From: Crossaster papposus
Lineage: Eukaryota; Echinodermata; Asteroidea; Velatida; Solasteridae
Direction of reading: 5' to 3'
NCBI GenBank assembly: GCA_037893245.1
Contig: JBAIAA010000596.1
Location: 806,001-870,000, forward strand
DNA: 64,000 nucleotides
The notes beneath the pieces were generated by a model, which was given only the letters and a program-made list of their open reading frames with translations, did no database searches and was not told the origin of the DNA. The position numbers were made by a program, and so were the translations under genes. This document shows positions 10,401-18,440 of this stretch, piece by piece. Every line of letters begins with the position of its first letter. Position 1 is the first letter of the stretch.

Positions 10401-11589
10401 AGATGTTATTAAATTCATTGATACATACATCAGTTGCAAAATGCCTTCAAAGGAAGAGGACCAGGAGTTAAATGACATAATAAGTCATGTACAGCTACAT
10501 AGCCGGAAACATTCAAAATCTTGTAGGAAAAAGGGCACTGACTGTAGATTTAATTTCCCAAGACCACCGTCCAGTAGAACATTCATTACTGAGCCAGATC
10601 CAATTGATGAGGATGATGATGATAACATTGATGATAATGTTATAAGTGATCATGTTGACAGTGATCATTGTGAGTTTTCTGGTGATGAACACAGTGATAC
10701 TGATAAAAGTACATCTGGAAAGAGGCATAATGAGGCCAAAGAATTATTGAAGTCGGTGTGGGAAGCAATACAGAATGAAGAGAACCAGTATTTATCAACT
10801 ACAGAATTGTTTAACAGAATTAATATTACACAAGATGAGTTTGAAAAAGCAAATAATGTTTTGAATGCTAAACCTACTATTGTCTTAAAGAGAAAACCAC
10901 AAGATGTATGGGTCAATCTGTACAATCCTAATTTGATAAGATGTTGGAATGCTAACATGGATATCCAGTATATCAGTGATGCATATGCTTGTGCAGCTTA
11001 TGTTGTGTCATATATGTCAAAGTCTGAACGTGAAATGGGACAGTTATTATCGAATACACAAAAAGAAGCAGAGAAGGGTAACTTGGATGCCAGACAAAGT
11101 ATGAAAGAATTAGGTTCTGTGTATCTACATAATCGAGAAATATCAGCACAAGAAGCAGTGTTTCGTGTTTGTAGTCTGAGATTGAAAGAAGGTTCTAGAA
11201 AAGTCGAGTTTATACCTGTAGGGGAGAATCCTGTCAGAATGAGCTTGCCACTGAGTGTAATTCAGAACAGATGTGAGGATGATGACCGTGATATATTTAT
11301 GACTAACAGAGTTGATCGCTACAAAGCAAGACCAGATATTGCTAAATTTAATGACATGTGCCTTGCAACATTTTGCTCAGAATACAGAATTATTTATAAT
11401 GCAAACACAGACATGAAAAGAAATAAATCACCAGTGTATGCACTAAAAGATGGTTTGGGTCACATACAGAAACGGAGTAGAACTGAGCCTGCAGTGATTA
11501 GATATCCTAGATTTTCAGAGAATAAATATCCTGAGAAATATTATCATAGTATATTGCAGCTATTTCTTCCATATCGAGTAGATGTTTAG
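4471..11589 (+). CDS. Helentron replicase, N-terminal part: PHD-like, C76-like, OTU, DUF6570-like, HUH-Rep
   Basis: 2,372 codons from ATG 4471 to an in-frame TAG at 11587-11589. Domains in order: a basic N-terminus; a PHD-like zinc finger with C384/C387 to C430/C433; a C76-like deubiquitinase-type domain with candidate Cys688 and Asp815-His817 (FDSH); an OTU protease with Asp967, Cys970 (GDGNC) and His1087; two 40-aa repeats (7741-7980); four 22-aa Lys/Tyr/His-rich repeats (about 8.3-8.6 kb); a Cys-rich DUF6570-like region from 8.85 kb; the Helitron-like N domain from about 9.6 kb; and the Rep core. The Rep core has HTH at 1958-1960 and tyrosines 2177 and 2181 before Lys2184. The HUH and Tyr residues would nick DNA and carry it covalently during rolling-circle transposition. 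The upstream TTG at 4462 is in frame, but ATG 4471 is the better start. Confidence 0.85.
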   Translation: MNSKQCSRGSILKCCDQCLSVLQSSPHPPPIIIPFHSSSMSRARSISSFSKFTSSPHPNVLRLAPPQGSRLLVIAKQCANQLAHHKCVYVPEQVTPNSLCSGAGALLPCNWISSKEIRCTKLRNFKLIQSKFSNCKLTQSKFSNVKLTKPKCREVCSPRAQSKYKFINSKLRNEKVCKSKSRSVHVHFPEPRLRYDDHNAAENSQGHELGRKVTLLKKSRVEKMTHKRQRNKRVMKTLKKNGQTCCSRNQVLECVVEFFEEERKVSKPSNKKIRRAERKKAYHRSRNGKLMEIRMSQKKQRAHEKVQKNIEGHTRRSLSYLYVIKNVQNKKEQCKKGTPSQNKEQDSLNKSKCSHGLRSHKSHVEKAEIKNINHSVKESQVVQCWLCDQVTTAVDRVVDCDTCNISYHVNCMGFSNMQSMLASKSVSWLCLKCGRCTYADSLLYNLGIPTDENIFQMTCEVNMADGAVNSCTDEGASCSEDYGQISADNGNEGETQRSDGNIKHVIAHVERRETGSNEQLQIHVVGQSGGYNLRSKKSTNVDSEKEKTKENEVKAEKMKSQPVGKDKEHNASRNEATLETKPTTRSRQKSRKEQVLVVNEKDRDVKLTPKRKAQDNLPNCVESTDCRKKLRILTQRNNSQRIGKPAEENQTCHERSSGKDSQKMDVKCIQGSFHQGDLRFADLAGRQCVCMSLCGILFSQIKSLNMWCPKDMDFVLNTGNELYRYLSRSSTMKNEYLLISELPDEIDAFSKHFHMKIDESVSGTFAEQTVLAEFNMIPFSTAVEQTVQKYCACFICFHGNTFAVIAQDDMYFVFDSHSRNHNSHLDSEGRSLLKCVSSWQGVYRYCTELGKSMNVRDYEQFEITGVTVWIDDVSVCIHNDETAESANASTSSCTGSIGQETEEPRENDIQIVEAEKVNFKFVPLTYSNRIALCERLGVTKVILNDDRMSMKCKNLGRPDSIKKIKGDGNCFFRAISFAISGTEDNHMELRLAIVNHLLENAAQFRGYLREGYRTVEEYVTSAGLYNYGTWATEVEIIATAHMLDCNIYTYDDTNEWYLFSNRYICTDSSIDGSVKFGIYLYHRNRVHYDLVTQVHKPRTVKLDSCENKNECKRSNITVSKQSNCVKRVNVVTQVHKPITVKLDSCENKNESKDSNIKISKQSNCKKRKHVNVRLNTKLRKEKSRERYWNKKNEANPTNCKNVKKTKRSTRKKEKYHSCANYKEDAIEYGKQIYKENASKRKESLKQKYKKNAEYKDKKVGSAKQRYHENAEYRSKYKNNAVHRQNKINYVKTKYHEDAAHRQNMIKYAKNYVKIKYHEDAAHRQNMIKYAKIYVKTKYHEDAAHRENMIKYAKIYGKTKYHEDAAHRQRKIDQAQRKYQCNSVYRNALIRSIKNKYAINRCYRINLIEKGKRKYQKNENYRKNMKRMNKDRSKRRKESATKMNNVVQNWRQSVSAGPEYVCAVCHKLLFRKQVVKCNLSKYRSVACISDKYLHRCGECGENCLVSQSSRSSLWICYTCHRKLLQNKIPSEACANNLSLEDIPEELSCLNTLEEHLIAINIAFMKMLALPRGSQNGLHGPVVCIPSDISETVTSLPRCRNDQLIRVKLKRKLSFKGYYQYQFVSREHVEQALCYLKQNNKWYNNIEINCEWENPLDNENNNEGHESDVSTNSDENTDEETDHEDTDEERLTGVAYDTCMQPVNIASEVLDQYFDDVLCVAPCEANSPIRVLMDEGNEAKCFPALFPRGQPIFSDDRDVRLSLIRYFHNRLMNADNRFAKSIQYIFYAQYLSEIQQVMSSVSIAMRQSSGKVHCAESVNASMIKDRDQLRDILQSDSGYKFLKAIRGTPPYWQGAQKDVMAMIRQLGIPTWFCSFSAADMRWPEIINTILRQQGDSRDIDDLDWNEKCKILRSNPVTAARMFDQRFHTFLKDVIMSRAHPIGKVKDYFYRVEFQQRGSPHTHCLFWIENAPRLGVDNDKDVIKFIDTYISCKMPSKEEDQELNDIISHVQLHSRKHSKSCRKKGTDCRFNFPRPPSSRTFITEPDPIDEDDDDNIDDNVISDHVDSDHCEFSGDEHSDTDKSTSGKRHNEAKELLKSVWEAIQNEENQYLSTTELFNRINITQDEFEKANNVLNAKPTIVLKRKPQDVWVNLYNPNLIRCWNANMDIQYISDAYACAAYVVSYMSKSEREMGQLLSNTQKEAEKGNLDARQSMKELGSVYLHNREISAQEAVFRVCSLRLKEGSRKVEFIPVGENPVRMSLPLSVIQNRCEDDDRDIFMTNRVDRYKARPDIAKFNDMCLATFCSEYRIIYNANTDMKRNKSPVYALKDGLGHIQKRSRTEPAVIRYPRFSENKYPEKYYHSILQLFLPYRVDV

Positions 11590-14037
11590 CTAAAACCACC
11601 TCAATTTGAAACTTGTGAAGAATTTTACAAAACTGGAGCTATATGTGTAAAGAAGCAATTAAACCTTGTTAAATGCATTGTTGAAAGTAGTCGGTCTATT
11701 TATGAGGCAAATGCAGAGTGTCTTGCAGCAGCAGAAGAGCATGTAAGAAAGTTTGGTCCTCAAGAAGATGCATGGGCTCTGATTTGTCCTAACTCTGAAC
11801 AAGAAAGGCTTGACTGTGAAGCAAAACGTAAACCAGTAACAGAGGAAGAGAATGAATTTGATATCCCTGACCTAAAAGTTGATGGAAAAGATGGTAAAAT
11901 ATGCAATATTGAACCACATTCAGTGAAAATTTCAAAACATGAAGCTCTGAATTTATTAAGATCATTAAATGAAAAACAGAGACTGGTGTTTAACAAGATT
12001 CGTAATTGGTGCTTACAGAAAGTGAATGGTAAAAATCCTGAAGCATTTCATGTATTTGTGACAGGTGGAGCCGGAACTGGGAAAAGCCACTTAATAAAAT
12101 CAGTTCATTATGAAGCAGCAAGACTTTTTTGTAGAATGATTGATAACCCTGACAATGTTTCCGTATTGATAACTGCACCTACAGGAGTTGCTGCATTTAA
12201 TATTCATGGTAGTACAATTCACAGTGCCTTGTCAATCCCTGTTGATGCTAGATTACCTTATCAACCACTTGGTGAAGAGAAGTTGAATACATTAAGGAAT
12301 AAATTGCAAGATCTTCAAATTGTGATTATTGATGAAATATCAATGGTTGATCACAAGATGTTGTGCTATATACATGGACGTTTGCGACAGATAAAACAAA
12401 CACGTAATCATAATTCCTTTGGTAATGTCAGTATTTTAGCTGTTGGTGATTTCTATCAGTTGCCTCCGGTAAAAGGAAAGCCACTTCATCAAAGAGCAGT
12501 TGCAGTTGATTTCTGGAATGATAATTTCAAGAAAGTCGAGCTTGATGAAATTATGCGACAAAAAAATGATGTTAAATTTGCAGAAATACTGAATAGATTA
12601 CGTATCAGACCGAAAAACAAAAAGTTATCAGATGAAGATGTGTTAATTTTAAGATCCCGAGAAACGGGAGAGGATTGGGATGATGCATTACATATCTTTC
12701 CATGTAACAAACAGGTGGACGAATACAATACTCAGACATTGTTTTCAAAGTGTACTGATTGTACATGTATTGTTGCAAAAGATTTGCGAAGGGATTCGTG
12801 CAAAAGTAAAGCAAAGGTAAAAGTTACTAAAAAATCAATGTACACAAACTTGCCTGAATCATTGTGGCTTGGTGTTGGTGCTAGAGTAATGTTAACTAAA
12901 AATATTGACACTTCGGACGGACTTGTGAATGGAGTATTTGGCATTGTTCGTGCAATAAATATGTTGCCTGATAATTCGTGGCCAAAGTGCATTGAAGTTG
13001 AGTTTGATAATAAGGATGTTGGGTCTAAGTTGAAAGGAAAATTTAAATCATCAAATAAAGAAGACACAGTTCCAATTCAGAAGGAGGAAGAAAATGTTAC
13101 CAAGCAGTGTGTTAGACAACAGTTTCCCTTAAAATTAGCCTGGGCATGTACAGTTCACAAAGTGCAAGGAATGACAACAGATAGAGCAGTTGTTTCTCTC
13201 AAGCGTACATTTTCATGTGGACAAGCTTATGTTGCACTGAGCAGAGTAACATCTATGAATGGCCTTGTCATTGAAGGTTTTGATGAAAAATATATTTACT
13301 GTAATAAGGTAGTATCAGAATCATTGAAAAATATGCCAGCATTTATTAATGCAACAGAATCAACAAAAGGAAAATCCAATTTGACTGTTATAATGATGCA
13401 TAATATTCAAGGATTAAAGGAACATTATATGGACTTGACATTGAATAATGAAATGATTAAATCAGATTTCATTTGCCTTACTGAGACATGGCTTGATGAT
13501 GAACTGTACTGTGATACAGAATTAACTGAATTCAAAGCTTATCATCAAATCAGAAGTGCTTGTTACAATAATTCCAGTAAATTAACAAGTGTGTTAAAAC
13601 AACAGTGTCACGGAGGCGTCAGTGTATATGGAAGAAGGAACAGAGCTTTCAGTAGGCTTATGCTGTCTGTGCAAAATATTGAATACATTGCATTTAAGAT
13701 AATTAGTAAGATATCATGCTCTGTGGTAGTCATTTACCGTCCAGCATCATACTGCATAAATGAATTTATTGGTAATCTTACATCTTTGCTTGATGAACTT
13801 CATAAGGTGTCTAATAGATGTATTATCATGGGTGATTTTAACGAAGACATTCTGAAACATTCTTCAGGTATTCAAAAGGTAATTGAAGGTCATGGCTACA
13901 AACAGATTGTGACCGAGTCAACAACTGAGAGTGGAACATTGATTGACCATGTTTATGTTAGGAATATGGATTCAGTGAATGCTTCAGTAGTCCCAACATA
14001 TTATAGTTATCATGAGTCAGTTTGTATTTCCATGTGA
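11590..14037 (+). CDS. Helentron replicase, C-terminal part: PIF1 helicase and EEP endonuclease
   Basis: This continues the upstream frame directly after the single TAG, so it is not a separate gene. A GTG at 11923 is only an internal valine. The helicase shows Walker A GGAGTGKS near 12064, Walker B IIDEIS near 12325, the GDFYQLPPV motif, the HKVQGMT motif near 13155 and QAYVALSRV near 13225, all typical of PIF1/RecD-like 5'-3' helicases. From about 13380 an endonuclease/exonuclease/phosphatase domain follows: an N-terminal HNIQGL strand, LTETW, YRP, GDFN near 13831, IDHVY, and a terminal SYHESV that matches the SDH box. The EEP fold is shared with non-LTR retrotransposon endonucleases. The frame ends at TGA 14035-14037. 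Confidence 0.85.
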   Translation, partial: LKPPQFETCEEFYKTGAICVKKQLNLVKCIVESSRSIYEANAECLAAAEEHVRKFGPQEDAWALICPNSEQERLDCEAKRKPVTEEENEFDIPDLKVDGKDGKICNIEPHSVKISKHEALNLLRSLNEKQRLVFNKIRNWCLQKVNGKNPEAFHVFVTGGAGTGKSHLIKSVHYEAARLFCRMIDNPDNVSVLITAPTGVAAFNIHGSTIHSALSIPVDARLPYQPLGEEKLNTLRNKLQDLQIVIIDEISMVDHKMLCYIHGRLRQIKQTRNHNSFGNVSILAVGDFYQLPPVKGKPLHQRAVAVDFWNDNFKKVELDEIMRQKNDVKFAEILNRLRIRPKNKKLSDEDVLILRSRETGEDWDDALHIFPCNKQVDEYNTQTLFSKCTDCTCIVAKDLRRDSCKSKAKVKVTKKSMYTNLPESLWLGVGARVMLTKNIDTSDGLVNGVFGIVRAINMLPDNSWPKCIEVEFDNKDVGSKLKGKFKSSNKEDTVPIQKEEENVTKQCVRQQFPLKLAWACTVHKVQGMTTDRAVVSLKRTFSCGQAYVALSRVTSMNGLVIEGFDEKYIYCNKVVSESLKNMPAFINATESTKGKSNLTVIMMHNIQGLKEHYMDLTLNNEMIKSDFICLTETWLDDELYCDTELTEFKAYHQIRSACYNNSSKLTSVLKQQCHGGVSVYGRRNRAFSRLMLSVQNIEYIAFKIISKISCSVVVIYRPASYCINEFIGNLTSLLDELHKVSNRCIIMGDFNEDILKHSSGIQKVIEGHGYKQIVTESTTESGTLIDHVYVRNMDSVNASVVPTYYSYHESVCISM

Positions 14038-14372
14038 ACACACAGGAGAAAAGACAACGGCTGTGGTTCTGAGTAAAAATATAGAATAAATAACTGCCAA
14101 CAAATGTTGAGAAGAAATTCTGAAAATAAGTACTTAGAAGATCTATAAAGTAAACCAGGCCAGTGAGAGCAAACAACTGATTCATACAGATATTACCTTC
14201 TGCTCACTTCCGCAATAACACATATACATTGCAGTACGTATACGACGTAATGGCCAACATGTTCAATATTTGGAAAACGTGGAAATTGATACATAATATG
14301 GAGCTTACATATGTGAATAAATTTTAATTCTAGTCAGTTACATGTATGCAACTATCTCTCAGAAGTTGAAAA

Positions 14373-14760
14373 CCTCAACCACAAGGAAAGCCTCAAGAAA
14401 AACCACAAGAAAAACCACAAGGAAAGCCTCAAGAAAAGCCTCAAGAAAAGCCTCAAGGAAACCTCTTAAGAAAAAGTTTCATCGAGCAAACTCTCATTGA
14501 GCAAACTCTCATCGAGCAAACTCTCATTGAGCAAACTCTCATCGAGCAAACTCTCATCGAGCAAACTCTCATCGAGCAAACTCTCATCGAGCAAACTCTC
14601 ATCGAGCAAACTCTCATCGAGCAAAACTCTCATCGAGCAAATCTCTCATCGAGCAAATCTCTCATCGAGCAAATCTCTCATCGAGCAAATCTCTCATCGA
14701 GCAAATCTCTCATCGAGCAAATCTCTCATCGAGCAAATCTCTCATCAAGCAAATCTTTAA
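14373..14760. repeat. Two short-unit tandem arrays after the Helentron gene
   Basis: First come AAGCCTCAAGAA/AACCACAAGAAA-like units of about 12 bp (14373-14468). Then about 18 units of 15-16 bp (TCTCATCGAGCAAAC) run to 14757, shifting from 15 to 16 bp about halfway. Serine/lysine-rich open frames here are products of the repeat. Confidence 0.85.
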
Positions 14761-15801
14761 ACAAAACTCAAAGCAAATTTAAAGCCCCATAGCAAAGCCT
14801 CAAAGGAACCCCCCAAATGTATATAGCCCTAAAGAAAGCCTTTTTCATGTTTGTACCAAAGCTTTAAAAAAAGCTTGTATTTAACGAAGCTTCAACTGAA
14901 GTCTCAAGTAAAGTTTAAAAGGAACCTTCAGAAACATCTCAAGCAAGGTCTATAAATTATTACCCAATTAATGCTCCACTAATACTTTGTTATCGCTCAT
15001 TCGATAAGTGTTGCACTAACAAATTAAACTGATTGTTATCATTAAATGTCAGATGTACTCGTCAAGTGGATCCAATCAACTCGCCTATCAAGGTCTGAAG
15101 GATACTTCATTCAAAGCAGCTACCTAATTACACTGTGTCTTCTCCATTGGCAACGTTACATTATTGGAGCATCTAATGGACAGGTGAGTACAACACTTTT
15201 TGAACAGTTTGTTTTTCCATTTCTATGGAAATTACGTGTGTAACAATTATAGCTTTTAGCTGACCTAGTAGAGTAGTTCTCTGGGTGACCAAAGTGCTGC
15301 AGTTAATAAATGCCCAAGTACAATTTTTCAGCACGTTCTGATTTTCTGCACCGTGCATTAGACATTGTTGTGCTTCAGTTCTTTGAGATACATGGAGATA
15401 TGTTTTGGTTATATTTGGTATTACCTGCAGGGTTCATGTTGTGGCAGATTCCCCATTCAAATCCTGGTGCAGTTATAATAAGTCTTAATTATAGTATTCT
15501 TTAAAATATATCCAAATAATTAAGAGATAGTCAATGTTTTGTGATCTTAAAAGATCTTATTAAGTTGTACAAGTCATCAATCAACCTTGCTCTCTTTTGT
15601 TTATCTTGAACAAAGGTTGACCGTGTTACTTTAGTCAAAGTACTGTACTGGATTCACCAGTTTGCTGCTAGTCCGCAGCATTTACTGTACATGCATAGCT
15701 GCACTTCATCACTTGAAGGTAAGTTTAGTTTGGGTAACTATGTTATTAGGTGTACTGCTACATGACATTTATTGTGTTATCATTCGTAAAAGCTCCATAT
15801 A
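14761..15801. other. No gene recognised
   Basis: Degenerate continuation of AAGC/CTCAAA-rich sequence to about 14960, then AT-rich sequence without a supported gene. Confidence 0.4.
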
Positions 15802-16243
15802 CAGGCCCGTACGCAGGATTTTGTATGGGGGGGTGCGAATTTGTACTGTTGGAACCAAAAATGGAACTAAAATTTTGTTTGTGCCAGTACCTTTATTTAT
15901 ACATCAAAATACCAATATTTACCCCGGAAAATGTCGACCTTTTGTTAATTTGGGGGGAAAATTTGTACTGATGGGACCAAAAATAGGACCAAAATTTGTC
16001 GTTTGTCAGTACGGTTATTTCTACATCAAAATACCATTATTTACCCCGAAAAATGTGGACCTTTTGGTAATTTGGGGTGCGAATTTGTACTGATGAGACA
16101 AAAAATGGGACCAAATTTTGCGTGTGTCAGTACAGTTATTTCTACACCAAAATACCATTATTTACCCCGGAAAATGTGGACCTTTTGGTAATTTGGGGGG
16201 GGTGCATACGCACCCTTCGAACCCCCCCCTGCGTACGGGTCTG
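15802..16243. mobile_element. Small TIR element with internal minisatellite (442 bp)
   Basis: The ends are CAGGCCCGTACGCAGG and CCTGCGTACGGGTCTG, a 16-bp inverted repeat with one mismatch. ATATA flanks both sides (15797-15801 and 16244-16248) and may be a target duplication. Inside are three tandem units of about 121 bp starting near 15829, 15950 and 16072, each with a TTTGTACTG...GGACCAAAA core. CAGG-type ends would suit a hAT-like element, but hATs make 8-bp duplications, so I leave the class open. Confidence 0.7.
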
Positions 16244-18440
16244 ATATAACACCAGTAATAAGCAAATCTGTCAGTTCCATGTTTGGGTTATAGTATTTGT
16301 TATTTGTCCTTTTTCTTCAAGGACCAAAGTTTTGTTAAACCAAATTAACACTACCATAAACACTACTTTAACACACACTCTTGTGGTGTGTAGAAATTTA
16401 TATTGACAATGATGAATGCAGTACTGTTTAAGTATAAAATCCTTTCAAGTCAAATTATAGTATGAAATGCCAAAGCTTCTGTATATATTTCATTATTTGA
16501 AGCTCTATCACCAATTCTCTGCCATACAGGTCATTAGTCAGCACATCCAAGTGGACATCGTCTGGTGACACTAATTAAGTGTCCTTCTTGCAGTTTACTC
16601 CTTATTTCGGGTAAGTACATTATATTATGTCAAATTTTGCAAGCTTCATTGTCATTTCAACCTGAGGGCAGTTTCATGCAAATGTGGACATTCTATTGAA
16701 AATGAAGTCTTCAATATAGAATAATACATTCAACTTTTGCATGTAATTGCCCTGAAGCTACTTTAGATAACCAACACATAGAACACTGATGAAGCATACA
16801 ATCATTAATAAATATAAACAGAAACAAATAGACTTCACACATTTGGCTTACATTACTAGATTATTGCCACGGATTATGCAGGGTATAACTTGCTTTGGGC
16901 ATGGAGCTATTATGCTTTAGGGAGCCACAACAGTACTTGTAAACATACACATCGTATACAAGCCTTGATGCCATAGGCAGTGCAATTGGTATCTTCTGAT
17001 GAGCCTTTTTTTATATTTCTAGTTTTATTTATTAGGGGACTGCTTTTTATCTTTACAGAGTATGACTTTGGCTTCGCACTAATGACGTGAAGTAAATGGC
17101 GTCTTTGCTTGCTTGTGCTGTGCTCAGATATACATATCCTTCTTCATGGTCATCAGTAGAAGATTACTGCCAGTCAGTTGTACAGTGTTGGACATCAACC
17201 ATATCCTCTGATCATCCTCCCGTAGGATCAGCTCCTCTGCTGCATATGGTAGGCTCTCATCAAGTGCGCACTTCGTTATTTAGCTACAGCAAGACCAGAA
17301 ATAGATTTTCTGAAAACTCCAACTACATAAATTACTGAACATTGATATTACGCAAAGTCCTTCACATTTCATCCTGCTGTTTTTCCATAATTGTACTTGA
17401 AAAAGCAAAGTATTTTGCCACCAGGGAAATTAGGAGACTCTACTGTGGTACATAAAAACAAATTATTGAAAATGGCGACATCCCAGTTCCAACAGTTCAC
17501 CAACTTCAATATCGACTGATGCTGCCAAGTGTTGAGTGCACATAAAAATAGCTTAATTTAAATGGTAGATACCGTGAAATATACTGTTACTTGATCTGCA
17601 ATAAATCACATGGAAGGCAGTCGAACCTGTGTTCCACAAGACTTGTTATGAGTGGTTTATAAAGCTGAAGGAAGATACATCAATTTGCAGTACACTTAAG
17701 CTCCACACAATTCAAAGTGCCTCATTGATCTTCACATATTCAGACGGTGTGATTCTAGAAGTGCGTTGTATGAAAAAGGACAACTGTAGGTTGCGCGAGA
17801 TGATGGATGATAAGCACCAACAGTTTCAACAAACGTTCCTCTGAGGGAGTGAATTGCACTTGCCATAAATTTATGAACTTGTTTTTGATTGTCCTACGAC
17901 CAAACAACAGAGAGCGTTAATGCTGCCAGATACAAGGCTTTGTGTCCTTTCTCCATCCTCAGAGCAGAGTCTGTCACCAACAAAAACCATCCCGCACCCA
18001 GCTTAATTACTAAGCACTACATTACCAGACTCCAATCCACTGATTTGTAATGGTCTTTTCATGAATAAGGAACTCGGAGCTAGACCGAAAATATTTGTCA
18101 GCAACCGGCTCAAAGCCGTCATGAGTGTGCTACGTACCCATCAGATGCCATCCAGCCTGAACGTGCCTGGGATTGATGTTCAGGAAAAAAATCCTGCGTC
18201 TGGGTGCCATCATCAATGTCCAAAAAATCCTGGCGCGAACTAGTTAAATGGGGTAACAGGCCCGAATTTTAATTAAAGCAGAAATTAACCCTAATGTTCT
18301 AGGCATTTGGAGTAAAGTACACAATACTGCAAAATACTACTTATCGGTTGGTGTAATTCCAAATATGGCATTCATGAGTTATTTATGTCATTCATCCAAT
18401 CACTGTGCTCAGAAATGACATCACACGCATACTACAGAAT
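16244..18440. other. No gene recognised
   Basis: AT-rich sequence with scattered short frames and no domain, splice pattern or repeat that I can support. Some stretches could be exons of an unrecognised gene. Confidence 0.35.

Larger units (their letters stand above)
4450..14037 (+). mobile_element. Helentron (Helitron2-type) rolling-circle transposon, coding body
   Basis: A single long frame encodes a HUH replication initiator fused to a PIF1-family helicase, which defines Helitrons. The added OTU cysteine protease and C-terminal EEP endonuclease are hallmarks of the Helentron branch. The termini are not resolved. Short tandem arrays just 3' of the gene (14.37-14.76 kb) may be part of the element. 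Apart from one TAG, the frame is open for about 9.6 kb, which suggests recent activity. Confidence 0.85.

Noticed and set aside
14497..14760. Serine/lysine-rich open frame of 87 codons
   Set aside because: It is the translation of the 15-16-bp TCTCATCGAGCAAAC array; no codon-like variation.
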